NCBI RefSeq assembly: GCF_030410045.1
Contig: NZ_JAUFRA010000004.1
Coordinates: forward strand, 1-64,000
DNA length: 64,000 bases
DNA from: Marivivens donghaensis
GTDB taxonomy: Bacteria > Pseudomonadota > Alphaproteobacteria > Rhodobacterales > Rhodobacteraceae
Direction of reading: 5' to 3'
Shown here one piece after another: positions 25,838 through 33,815 of this stretch (position 1 is its first letter; every line of letters begins with the position of its first letter). The notes below the pieces were generated by a model. The model was not told the origin of the DNA, did not search any database, and worked only from the letters and a program-made list of their open reading frames with translations. A program made the position numbers and the translations under genes.

Positions 25838-26731
25838 ATGTCGGCAACTGTGATTGACGGAAAGGCCTTTGCGGCCTCAGTGCGCGAAAAAGTGGCGGGT
25901 CATGTGGCCCGCCTGAAAGAAGAGCAAGGGATCGTTCCGGGCCTTGCTGTGGTTTTGGTTGGCGAAGATCCCGCGAGCCAAGTCTACGTGCGCTCTAAAG
26001 GCAAACAGACCGTCGAAGTCGGTATGAAGTCGTTTGAATACAAACTGCCTGATACCACGACCGAAGACGAACTGTTGGCCGTCATCGACAAACTGAACAA
26101 CGATCCGCAGGTTCACGGGATCTTGGTTCAGTTGCCGTTGCCGTCACATATGAACTCTGACCTTGTGATCAACGCGATTGATCCGGCTAAGGACGTGGAC
26201 GGGTTCCACATCTCGAACGTCGGTCTTTTGGGCACTGGTCAGAAATCGATGGTTCCGTGCACGCCGCTCGGCTGTCTGATGATGCTGCGCGATCACCACG
26301 GATCGCTGTCGGGTCTGAACGCTGTTGTGATCGGTCGTTCGAACATCGTTGGTAAACCAATGGCGCAGCTGCTGCTGGGCGATAGCTGCACCGTCACTAT
26401 CGCGCACAGCCGCACCAAAGACATCGAAGCTGTCGTCCGTCAGGCCGATATCGTTGTCGCGGCGGTTGGCCGTCCTGAAATGGTCACAGGCGACTGGATC
26501 AAACCAGGTGCGACCGTCATCGACGTGGGCATCAACCGCATTGATGCAGGCGAAGGCAAAACCCGTCTGGTTGGCGATTGCCACTATGACAGCTGCGCTG
26601 AGGTTGCTGGTGCGATCACCCCCGTTCCAGGTGGCGTTGGCCCGATGACCATTGCGTGCCTTCTGGCGAACACCGTGACCGCATGTTGCCGCGCGAACGG
26701 TCTGCCAGAGCCCAAAGGCCTGACTGCTTAA
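25838..26731 (+). CDS. folD: Bifunctional methylene-THF dehydrogenase/methenyl-THF cyclohydrolase
   Basis: About 297 residues. FolD interconverts 5,10-methylene-THF and 10-formyl-THF. The motifs YVRSKGKQTVEVGM (active-site Lys), VVIGRSNIVGKPMAQLLL (NADP site) and TPVPGGVGPMT are intact. The ATG at 25838 follows AGAGGGGA; the open frame extends upstream into fhs without support. Confidence 0.96.
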   Translation: MSATVIDGKAFAASVREKVAGHVARLKEEQGIVPGLAVVLVGEDPASQVYVRSKGKQTVEVGMKSFEYKLPDTTTEDELLAVIDKLNNDPQVHGILVQLPLPSHMNSDLVINAIDPAKDVDGFHISNVGLLGTGQKSMVPCTPLGCLMMLRDHHGSLSGLNAVVIGRSNIVGKPMAQLLLGDSCTVTIAHSRTKDIEAVVRQADIVVAAVGRPEMVTGDWIKPGATVIDVGINRIDAGEGKTRLVGDCHYDSCAEVAGAITPVPGGVGPMTIACLLANTVTACCRANGLPEPKGLTA

Positions 26732-26739
26732 AACCAATC

Positions 26740-26765
26740 GCCCTTGCCGTGACTACGGCAGGGGC
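26740..26765. terminator. Hairpin between convergent folD and pdeM
   Basis: GCCCTTGCCGT (26740-26750) and ACGGCAGGGGC (26755-26765) form an 11-bp stem with one G-U pair and a 4-base loop. It overlaps the pdeM stop. U tracts are lacking, so termination efficiency is uncertain. Confidence 0.45.
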
Positions 26766-27400
26766 ACCACTAATGCCCGCGGTCCCGTCAGCACCGCAAA
26801 AGCCCGCGCCGCAAAGAGATCCCTGATCGGGGATTTGACCGCAGGAATCCCACCCGTATAGGTCCCGAAGGCAGGCATAATCAGCCGATTTTCATCATAG
26901 ACGAAACAGGCCCGCGCAGGTCCGCTGAGGCTGTGTTTCGGGTGGTAGTGACCCGACACTTCGGCTTGCGCCCCATTTTCCGCGATATGGCGGAAGGTCA
27001 GCGATCCCGCGGTCACTTCGCCCACATATTCGCCGCCCAACTCGACTGGCCCCGCATCGTGGTTCCCCGCGATCCAGACCCATTCGCGCCCCGCCTGCAT
27101 CCGCGCAAGCCACAGTTTCTCCGCGTCGGGCATATGTTCGATCGCCTCAACATCGTCGAAGCTATCGCCCAGACAAATCACCCGCGCGGGCGACACTTCA
27201 TCCAGCACAGCATCCAACCGCGTCAGCGTATCGCGCGTGTCAAAGGGCGGCAGCAGGGCGCGCCCCTTGCGGGCAAAGCGTTCGGACTTGCACAGGTGCA
27301 GGTCCGACACGACCAGAGTGTTATGATCGGCCAACCACAGCGCGCCATCGGCACGCGCGGTCAGTTGGGTGTCACAGAGGGAAAAAACGTGATGCGTCAT
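26753..27400 (-). CDS. pdeM: Ligase-associated DNA-damage-response phosphoesterase PdeM
   Basis: This calcineurin-like metallophosphoesterase of about 215 residues has metal motifs DLHL, GDSFDD, GNHD and GHYHP. The family co-occurs with an Lhr-like DEXH helicase, an ATP-dependent DNA ligase and an exonuclease; here only the helicase is adjacent. ATG 27400 is preferred over a TTG at 27436, six bases after the helicase stop; neither has a strong Shine-Dalgarno. Confidence 0.87.
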   Translation of the reverse strand: MTHHVFSLCDTQLTARADGALWLADHNTLVVSDLHLCKSERFARKGRALLPPFDTRDTLTRLDAVLDEVSPARVICLGDSFDDVEAIEHMPDAEKLWLARMQAGREWVWIAGNHDAGPVELGGEYVGEVTAGSLTFRHIAENGAQAEVSGHYHPKHSLSGPARACFVYDENRLIMPAFGTYTGGIPAVKSPIRDLFAARAFAVLTGPRALVVPLP

Positions 27401-27442
27401 GCCAGCGTCTTTGGCCGCAGCGGGGAAATGCGTCAAGTGGAC

Positions 27443-29833
27443 TTAGCCCAATCCCGCCTCTTTCATCAGGGCTTCGGCGCGTTCAGCCTCTAGCCGTTCG
27501 CGGGCGACCCCTTGGACGGGTATCTTACCGACCTCTAACAACAACGGCGCGGCCAGTGGCGGCAGACGGTCGAGCGCGAGATGATCAATCCGCCCGCTCG
27601 TCCGTGTCAGCATTTCCTCAATCCGCCCAAAATCGACCAAGCCGCGCATGGCCTCTTCGCGGGTGATGCGCAGCATCAGGTGGTCGGGGTCGTATTTCGC
27701 CAGCGTGTCATAGAGGATATCGGACGACACCGTCGCCTGCCGCCCCGTCTTTTTCGACTGCGGCGTGTTCCGCATCATTAGCATGGCGATGGTGGCCGCC
27801 GTGCGGAACGTCCGCTTCATCACCATGTTCGATTGCAGCCACCGATCACGTCCTTCGCGTAGCCCGTCTGCGGTGAGGAGGGGCGCAACATCCTCAACAG
27901 GGTCCAATCCCCAGACAAGCGTCGCATAATCCGTCGCGACAAAGCCCAAAGGTGCGAGGCCCGCTTCCTCCATCCGTTGCGTCAGGATAAGGCCCAGTGT
28001 CTGCTGCGCATTGCGCCCCGCAAAGCCGTAGACGCACATGAACTGCCGCCCGTCATGCGGAAATGTCTCGACCAGTAGCCGATCCGCGCGGGGCAGCTGC
28101 GAGACCTCCCGCTGAAGGTGCAACCACTCCGCCGTATGACGGGGCAACTCGGGCCAATCGCTCTGCTGGAACATCGCCATAACGCGGGCTGAAAGCTGGG
28201 TCGATGTGGCGAACTTTGTCCCGTTGAACACCGCCACACGCGGGTTCTGCGCGGCAGAGCGCGTGACCTCCACCACCATCTCTTTGATCCCTTGATAGCG
28301 GACGATTTGCCCGCCGATCAGAAACGTATCCCCTGCGGTTAGGGTCGCGGCAAAGCTCTCTTCGACCTCGCCCAGCGGTTTGCCCGCACCTCGCATCCTC
28401 ACCTTCAGTGTCTCGGTGTCCTGAATGGTGCCGATGTTCATGCGGATCGATTGCGCGGCCCGTGGATCGCGAAGCTGCCACAGCCCGTTACGCTCCATCA
28501 ACCGTTGCCATTTGTCGTAGGCCCGCAGCGCATAGCCGCCCGTCGCCACGAAATCCAAACAGTCGTCGAACGCCGCTCGCGAAAGCCCCGCATAGGCACC
28601 AACGGATTTGATCTCGTGAAACAGCTCTGTCGCATCAAACGGTCCTGCACAGGCGCGGATCAGGATGTGCTGGCACAGAACGTCACGCGGCCCGTCGCCC
28701 TTGGGGTCGCCATCCAGATCGTGATCCCGTGCGGCGGCAAGGGCGGCAACACACTCGATCACCTCGAACCTATTCGCAGGCACCAAGAGCGCCTTGGACG
28801 GCGCGTTGTAACGGTGATTGGCCCGACCGATCCGCTGGATCAACCGTTTCACGTTCTTGGGTACGCCGACCTGAATGACGAGATCGACGTTGCCCCAGTC
28901 GATGCCGAGATCGAGGCTCCCCGTGCAGACCACCGCCCGCAAATCCCCGCGCACCATTGCCGCTTCAACCGCATCACGCTGATCGCGCGAGAGGCTCCCG
29001 TGGTGAATGCCAATCGGCAAATCGTCCGTATTGGCGAGCCAGAGGTTGTGAAAGAAGATCTCTGCCTGCGCCCGCGTGTTATGGAAAATCAGCGTGGTTT
29101 TGTGGCGTTTGACTTCTTCCAACACCGCAGGGATTGCATAGCTCGCGCCCCCTCCAGCCCAAGGCGGCGGGGCGTCTGTGACCAACATCCCAATGTCTGG
29201 CGCAGGACCTGGGTCCGCATTGAGGATCGCGCAGCCAGTGGGGGACAGTTCCCTTGCGAGGGCCTGAGGGTCCTCCACGGTCGCCGATAATCCCACGCGC
29301 CGCAAATCAGGGCACATCGCCTCTAGCCGCGAGAGGGCCAGCATTAACTGATCGCCGCGCTTACTCTCGGATAGGGCGTGGATTTCATCGACGATCACAC
29401 GTTTCAGGCCGCGAAACATCCGATGCGCGTCTTCATACGAAGTCAGCAGCGCAAGGCTTTCTGGTGTGGTGAGCAGGATATGCGGCGGATCAACCCGCTG
29501 TCGTTTCTTGAGCGTGGCACTGGTGTCGCCCGTCCGATCCTCAATGCGGATCGGTAATGCCATATCCTCAACAGGCCGCCGCAGGTTCCGCCCGATGTCC
29601 GCCGCCAATGCCTTGAGCGGCGAGATATAGAGCGTATGCAGGCCCTCGTGCGCGCCATCCGCCAGTTCCACCAAGCTCGGCAAAAACCCAGCCAGCGTCT
29701 TACCGCCGCCCGTCGGGGCAATCAGCAGCAACGCCTTTTCCGACGCCCGCTCCAGCATGTCGCGCTGATGCGGGTGGATCTGCCAGCCACGGCTGGCGAA
29801 CCAATCATCGAAAACTTGGGGTAGGGCGGTCAT
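27443..29833 (-). CDS. Ligase-associated DEXH-box helicase (Lhr-like)
   Basis: This 796-residue superfamily-2 helicase has Walker A APTGGGKT (39-46) and the DEIH box (149-152). Motif III appears as GLSATV, and motifs V/VI as SLDLGIDWG and QRIGRANHR. A C-terminal winged-helix/DUF4145-like Lhr extension follows. It is predicted to act in DNA repair with PdeM, which is downstream in the same direction. The cognate ligase and exonuclease are not in this window. Confidence 0.92.
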   Translation of the reverse strand: MTALPQVFDDWFASRGWQIHPHQRDMLERASEKALLLIAPTGGGKTLAGFLPSLVELADGAHEGLHTLYISPLKALAADIGRNLRRPVEDMALPIRIEDRTGDTSATLKKRQRVDPPHILLTTPESLALLTSYEDAHRMFRGLKRVIVDEIHALSESKRGDQLMLALSRLEAMCPDLRRVGLSATVEDPQALARELSPTGCAILNADPGPAPDIGMLVTDAPPPWAGGGASYAIPAVLEEVKRHKTTLIFHNTRAQAEIFFHNLWLANTDDLPIGIHHGSLSRDQRDAVEAAMVRGDLRAVVCTGSLDLGIDWGNVDLVIQVGVPKNVKRLIQRIGRANHRYNAPSKALLVPANRFEVIECVAALAAARDHDLDGDPKGDGPRDVLCQHILIRACAGPFDATELFHEIKSVGAYAGLSRAAFDDCLDFVATGGYALRAYDKWQRLMERNGLWQLRDPRAAQSIRMNIGTIQDTETLKVRMRGAGKPLGEVEESFAATLTAGDTFLIGGQIVRYQGIKEMVVEVTRSAAQNPRVAVFNGTKFATSTQLSARVMAMFQQSDWPELPRHTAEWLHLQREVSQLPRADRLLVETFPHDGRQFMCVYGFAGRNAQQTLGLILTQRMEEAGLAPLGFVATDYATLVWGLDPVEDVAPLLTADGLREGRDRWLQSNMVMKRTFRTAATIAMLMMRNTPQSKKTGRQATVSSDILYDTLAKYDPDHLMLRITREEAMRGLVDFGRIEEMLTRTSGRIDHLALDRLPPLAAPLLLEVGKIPVQGVARERLEAERAEALMKEAGLG

Positions 29834-29880
29834 ACGGCCAATCTGCCTTGGTTCGATGCCACGTCAACCCCAGCGATTGA

Positions 29881-30996
29881 TTACAGTGCCGATGGTCTCG
29901 CATTTGCGCGGTCGGCAATCTCTGCAAGGATGTCGTCGCTGTGCTCACCACGGTGCGGAATGGCGGCGGGCGACCATGCGGGTTGGCCTGAAAACCGTGG
30001 CGCTGGGGCAGCTTGCAGGGTTCCGTCAACCTCGTGCCACGCGGACCGCGCGGCGTTCAAGGGATGCGCCATCGCCTCTTCTGGGCTGAGGATAGGGGCC
30101 ACGCAGGCATCCGTTCCCGCAAATACATCGGCCCAGACGTCACGGCTGCGTGTCGCGAAAATCCCTGTCAGTCGGTCGGTCAGATTGGGCCACGCGTCAC
30201 GATTGAATTGGTCCTGAAACGCGGGATCATCGCCCAACCCAAGAAGGTCGAGGAAGATCGCGTAGAATTTTGGCTCTAGGCATTGAACGCCAATAAACCC
30301 ACCATCGGCACAGCGATAGGTTCGGCTCCAATGCGGCCCGTCCAAGAGGCCCTGCCCACGAGCCGTTGGGAACATGCCTGACTGCCGCAATGTCATCAGA
30401 AGGTTCATCATATGCGCCGTGCCGTCATAAATCGCGGCATCGACAACGGTGCCTTTCCCTGTGGCGCGGGCCTTGAGGATGGCAGCCAGCATACCGACGG
30501 CCAGATACATCGCACCGCCGCCAATATCGCCAACCAAGGTCGGGGGCGTCATCGGCTGCGCCCCTGTTTCGCCCGCATACCACGCGCCGCCCGCCAAAGA
30601 GATGTAGTTCAGGTCATGCCCCGCCGTATGCGCCAGCGGCCCGTCTTGGCCCCAGCCCGTCATGCGCCCGAACGCCAGCGCTGGGTTCACCTGATGGCAA
30701 ACATCTGGCCCAAGGCCGAGTTTCTCCATCACGCCGGGGCGGAACCCTTCGATAAGGCCGTCCGCGCTCGCCACCAGTTGAAGCGCGCTCGCCACATCAT
30801 CAGGGGACTTGAGGTCGAGAGCGATAGACCGTTTCCCACGGTCCAGAACGGCGCGTTCGGGCATCCCCGGTGTCACGCCGCCGCCCTTGCGATGAATGAC
30901 GATCACATCAGCGCCAAGATCGGCCAAGAGCATCGCGGCAAAGGGACCGGGGCCAAGCCCTTCGATTTCGATAATCCGCACGCCATCCAACATCAT
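29881..30996 (-). CDS. CoA-transferase family III protein, alpha-methylacyl-CoA racemase type
   Basis: About 371 residues, CaiB/BaiF fold. With the start at 30996 the catalytic residues line up with mycobacterial MCR: His127 (AGHDLNY), Asp157 (LVGDIGGG) and Glu241 (QCLEPKFY). That supports a racemase of 2-methylacyl-CoA thioesters rather than a true CoA transferase. AGGGAG precedes the ATG; a TTG 60 bases upstream would add 20 unlikely residues. Confidence 0.88.
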   Translation of the reverse strand: MMLDGVRIIEIEGLGPGPFAAMLLADLGADVIVIHRKGGGVTPGMPERAVLDRGKRSIALDLKSPDDVASALQLVASADGLIEGFRPGVMEKLGLGPDVCHQVNPALAFGRMTGWGQDGPLAHTAGHDLNYISLAGGAWYAGETGAQPMTPPTLVGDIGGGAMYLAVGMLAAILKARATGKGTVVDAAIYDGTAHMMNLLMTLRQSGMFPTARGQGLLDGPHWSRTYRCADGGFIGVQCLEPKFYAIFLDLLGLGDDPAFQDQFNRDAWPNLTDRLTGIFATRSRDVWADVFAGTDACVAPILSPEEAMAHPLNAARSAWHEVDGTLQAAPAPRFSGQPAWSPAAIPHRGEHSDDILAEIADRANARPSAL

Positions 30997-31067
30997 CGCT
31001 GGCTTCTCCCTGCCTAAATGTCCCCCAAGTAAAGTTATGAGGGGCGAGGCGGACAAAGACCAGCGCG

Positions 31068-32069
31068 TCAGCGCATCCAGAATCCGTTGGCTTTGATCCG
31101 ATTGCGAATCTGGCGCTCTTTCCGCGGAAGGTCGTTCTGATCGAACAGGTCCCGAATTTTCGCCCCGCGCCCCTGATAGACCAACCGTTTGATCGGCTCA
31201 TAGAGTTTGAGGATCTTTTTCACCTTGTTCGGTGTCGCGACTTCTTCGAGCACCTCAACCACACGGTCGCTTTCGCGTGCGTAGAGCAGCGGGAACATGC
31301 GGTAATGACAGGTGACATCCCCATCCAGACCGTCCAACTCTGGCCCAGGTCTGCCGCCGCCAAAGGAATGGATAACCAGCGGTAGGATCGCTTGGTCCAG
31401 CCACGGGTCGAGCGACTGAACCGCCAGTTCATCAGGACGATTGTCGCGCAGCTCTACCGCCCATTCGGTGAACCGTTTTCCGAATTCCGCAGGATCGCGA
31501 TAGAAAAACCAGCCCGCGTTAAAATAGAGATACCGTTTCCAGTATTCATCGGGTTCGTTCAGGTCGAGCGTGCTTTCGAACTCCAGCCCGAATTTGTCGT
31601 AGAGCGATTTCCAGACGCCTGTGTAGCCGGGCCAATAGAGCTCTTCTTCGGGCCATGTGCCCTCGCGCCGCATGGATGCCGACGGACGGTCGAAATCGAA
31701 CGCGACCTTGGAAATATCGCCCGTGATCAAGGTGTCAGTGTCGAAAAACACGAACGGCTCGCCAGCGGGCAGGGTGCAGAGGCCTTCGATTTTGTTGCCA
31801 TAGGGGTAGGTCTGCCCGAAATGTTTGCTTTCGAACGGAACGATCTCAGCGCCCAGTTCGATCAGCGCTTCTTTGACCGAAGTGTCCATCGTTGGGTCGG
31901 ATTTCCACAGCGGCCCCATTTGCGGCTCTGCAATAATCAGACGACCTTTGAAATCGGGGGAATTCGCCCGCAGCGAAGCCGCAAACAGCAGGGCCTCATA
32001 CTGAAGCCGTCCCGATTGTCCGACGATCATAATATTGAACGGCGGAGTGGTTTTCGATTTTCGCGCCAT
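31068..32069 (-). CDS. Hypothetical protein with GT-A-like DxD motif
   Basis: About 333 residues with start ATG 32069. An N-terminal FNIMIVGQSGRLQYEALLF segment precedes FVFFDTDTLITGDIS, whose DTD (110-112) is typical of GT-A/GT8-type nucleotide-sugar glycosyltransferases. LYFNAGWFFYRD and DPWLDQAILPL are also GT8-like. No signal peptide is seen. Sugar donor and acceptor are unknown. The gene lies just downstream of tRNA-Tyr on the same strand. Confidence 0.7.
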   Translation of the reverse strand: MARKSKTTPPFNIMIVGQSGRLQYEALLFAASLRANSPDFKGRLIIAEPQMGPLWKSDPTMDTSVKEALIELGAEIVPFESKHFGQTYPYGNKIEGLCTLPAGEPFVFFDTDTLITGDISKVAFDFDRPSASMRREGTWPEEELYWPGYTGVWKSLYDKFGLEFESTLDLNEPDEYWKRYLYFNAGWFFYRDPAEFGKRFTEWAVELRDNRPDELAVQSLDPWLDQAILPLVIHSFGGGRPGPELDGLDGDVTCHYRMFPLLYARESDRVVEVLEEVATPNKVKKILKLYEPIKRLVYQGRGAKIRDLFDQNDLPRKERQIRNRIKANGFWMR

Positions 32070-32184
32070 AGCTGCCTCAGGTCTTTTGCAACCACTATAG
32101 GGGGAAGTCGTGACCTGCGAAACCCGAACACGCCAAAGGATGCGCGGAAATCGCGGTGTGCGGTGCATCGACATGTGGGGGAAG

Positions 32185-32268
32185 TGGTGGGCGACCCTGG
32201 AATCGAACCAGGCGTGGGTCTCCCCGGCGGAGTTACAGTCCGCTGCCGCACCTTGCAGCCCGTCGCCC
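32185..32268 (-). tRNA. tRNA-Tyr (anticodon GTA)
   Basis: Read on the minus strand this is an 84-base class II tRNA with encoded CCA. The acceptor stem GGGCGAC pairs with GTCGCCC and the discriminator is A. The anticodon stem GCGGA/TCCGC encloses loop CTGTAAC (anticodon GTA). A long variable arm and the T-arm with GTTCGATTC complete it. A good sigma70-type promoter lies just upstream. Confidence 0.96.
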
Positions 32269-32299
32269 GAACCTAGGCAAAGCCTCGTTCGTGGGGGGC

Positions 32300-32328
32300 T
32301 GAATATGGGTCTTGGCCGAGGGCGTCAA
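32300..32328 (-). promoter_or_regulatory. Predicted sigma70 promoter of tRNA-Tyr
   Basis: On the minus strand TTGACG (-35, 32328-32323) and TATTCA (-10, 32305-32300) are separated by exactly 17 bases, placing the start about 25 bases before the tRNA 5' end. Confidence 0.6.
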
Positions 32329-32411
32329 CAGGAAAAATGATCGTTTTTCGACACACTTGTGTAAAGTGCCAGTTTGGCCCATTGAGAGGGCTAGGATATA
32401 AGGGGTTCGCC

Positions 32412-33185
32412 ATGCAAAAACCGAAGTGGGTCATCGAAAAAGAACAGGCCAAACGTGCAGCCGCACAAGAAACCGTCTGGCTGTTTGGTCTCCATGCGGT
32501 GCGCGATGCGCTGATGAACCCCCGTCGCAAGCGTTTGCGGCTGGTTGTGACCAAAAATGCCGAGGCGAAGCTGGCGGATGCGATCGCGGCCAGCGGCATG
32601 GTCCCCGAAATTTCGGACCCACGCAAATTTGCGGCCCCCATCGATCCCGACTCGGTCCACCAAGGTGCTGCGCTCGAGGTGAAGGCTCTTGAGTGGGGCA
32701 CTCTGACGGATGTGGTCATGGGGCCGGGGATTGATCCTGCACGGATTATCCTGCTCGACCGTGTGACCGACCCGCATAACGTCGGTGCGATTCTCCGCTC
32801 TGCCGAGGTGTTCGGTGCCCGCGCTGTGGTCGGTGTGCAACGTCACTCTGCCCCTGAAACGGGTGCGCTGGCGAAAACCGCGAGCGGCGCGCTAGAGCGT
32901 CAGCCCTATATCCGCGTGCGCAATTTGGCGGATGCGATGGAAGAGTTGAAACAATTGGGCTTCATCATTCTGGGCCTCGCAGGTGAGGCGGATCAAACGA
33001 TCGAAGCTGCACTGGAGGGTCGCAAGGATCGCCCTGTCGCACTCGTTCTTGGCGCCGAAGGCCCAGGTTTGCGGGAAAAAACCCGCGAAACTTGTGACGC
33101 GCTGGTGCGGATCGACTTTGCGGGCGGATTCGGATCGCTCAACGTGTCGAACGCTGCGGCGGTGTCGCTTTATGCGTCCCGTTAA
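32412..33185 (+). CDS. rlmB: 23S rRNA (guanosine-2'-O)-methyltransferase RlmB
   Basis: This 257-residue SpoU/TrmH-family SPOUT methyltransferase modifies G2251 of 23S rRNA. WLFGLHAVRDAL opens the substrate-binding domain. The knot motifs are LLDRVTDPHNVGAILRSAE, LVLGAEGPGL and GSLNVSNAAAVSLY. The N-terminus adds a basic stretch (PKWVIEKEQAKRAA). The ATG at 32412 is preferred over an in-frame start 75 bases upstream. Confidence 0.93.
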   Translation: MQKPKWVIEKEQAKRAAAQETVWLFGLHAVRDALMNPRRKRLRLVVTKNAEAKLADAIAASGMVPEISDPRKFAAPIDPDSVHQGAALEVKALEWGTLTDVVMGPGIDPARIILLDRVTDPHNVGAILRSAEVFGARAVVGVQRHSAPETGALAKTASGALERQPYIRVRNLADAMEELKQLGFIILGLAGEADQTIEAALEGRKDRPVALVLGAEGPGLREKTRETCDALVRIDFAGGFGSLNVSNAAAVSLYASR

Positions 33186-33189
33186 GCCT

Positions 33190-33220
33190 CTGTTCACGTT
33201 TTTCTGAACAGTCTTTTCTT
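33190..33220 (+). terminator. Terminator of rlmB
   Basis: CTGTTCA (33190-33196) pairs with TGAACAG (33205-33211), followed by TCTTTTCTT. It lies 5 bases after the rlmB stop. Confidence 0.75.
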
Positions 33221-33340
33221 AGGCAAATCAGTGCCTATCTTTCTTTCATGAGGCGAGCCTCGGAACAGGCTTGCAATATCTCACTGTCCCTCGTTCCATA
33301 CTAGGCGTTCGGGTCCCAATCCCCCGAACGCCTTTTTTCT
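33221..33340 (+). ncRNA. Candidate small RNA between rlmB and the CoA-binding gene
   Basis: After the rlmB terminator the sequence has three more hairpins in 120 bases. They are AGGCA/TGCCT (33221-33236), GCGAGCCT/AGGCTTGC with a 6-base loop (about 33252-33273) and a strong Rho-independent terminator at 33304-33340. No open frame explains the second terminator, so a short independent transcript is plausible. I recognise no known sRNA family, and no clear promoter can be assigned. Confidence 0.35.
33304..33340 (+). terminator. Strong Rho-independent terminator
   Basis: GGCGTTCGGG (33304-33313) pairs perfectly with CCCGAACGCC (33323-33332) and is followed by TTTTTTCT. It is 118 bp past the rlmB stop and after a first terminator, so it probably ends a separate short transcript or serves as a back-up. 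Confidence 0.85.
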
Positions 33341-33365
33341 GCGAAAATGCTGGGTAATCCGCTCC

Positions 33366-33785
33366 ATGACGATCCAAGACGACATCATCGAAACCGTTCT
33401 ACGCCAAACCAAAGTCATTGCTCTGGTCGGGGCGTCTTCAAATCCTGAACGCCCATCTTATCAGGTGATGGCCTATCTCATGGCCAACGGATACCGCGTG
33501 ATCCCCGTGAATCCGGGCCTCGCTGGGCAGGAATTGATGGGTCAGTTGGTCTATCCTGACCTGACCTCGATCCCTGATGAGGTCGATATGGTCGACATTT
33601 TCCGCCAATCCGACGCGGTGCCTGCCATCGTCGAAGAGGCGCTTTTGCGCTGGCCCACGCTCAAGGTCGTTTGGACCCAGTTGGGCGTTGTTCACGACGG
33701 AGCAGCAGCCATGGCAGAGACGCGCGGCGTCACCGTAATCCAAGACCGCTGCCCAAAGATCGAGATTGCGCGCCTAGGGCTCTGA
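33366..33785 (+). CDS. CoA-binding domain protein (YccU-like)
   Basis: This 139-residue Rossmann-type CoA-binding protein opens with VIALVGASSNPERPSYQVMAYL and ends with VIQDRCPKIE, both family hallmarks. It resembles the stand-alone CoA-binding domain of acyl-CoA synthetases; the physiological role is unknown. It is convergent with the M20 peptidase gene, only 15 bp apart. Confidence 0.85.
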   Translation: MTIQDDIIETVLRQTKVIALVGASSNPERPSYQVMAYLMANGYRVIPVNPGLAGQELMGQLVYPDLTSIPDEVDMVDIFRQSDAVPAIVEEALLRWPTLKVVWTQLGVVHDGAAAMAETRGVTVIQDRCPKIEIARLGL

Positions 33786-33815
33786 CGGGGGCCAACCCCC
33801 TCAGTTGCTCAGAGC
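33779..33815. terminator. Hairpin spanning two convergent stop codons
   Basis: GCTCTGA (33779-33785) pairs with TCAGAGC (33809-33815), and an inner GGGGG/CCCCC stem is an alternative. The structure overlaps the ends of both flanking genes. No U tract, so assignment as a bidirectional terminator is tentative. Confidence 0.4.

Noticed and set aside
33221..33340. CcsR- or 6S-type known RNA
   Set aside because: No anti-Shine-Dalgarno loop motif or 6S-like central bubble could be identified, so only an unnamed candidate is reported.
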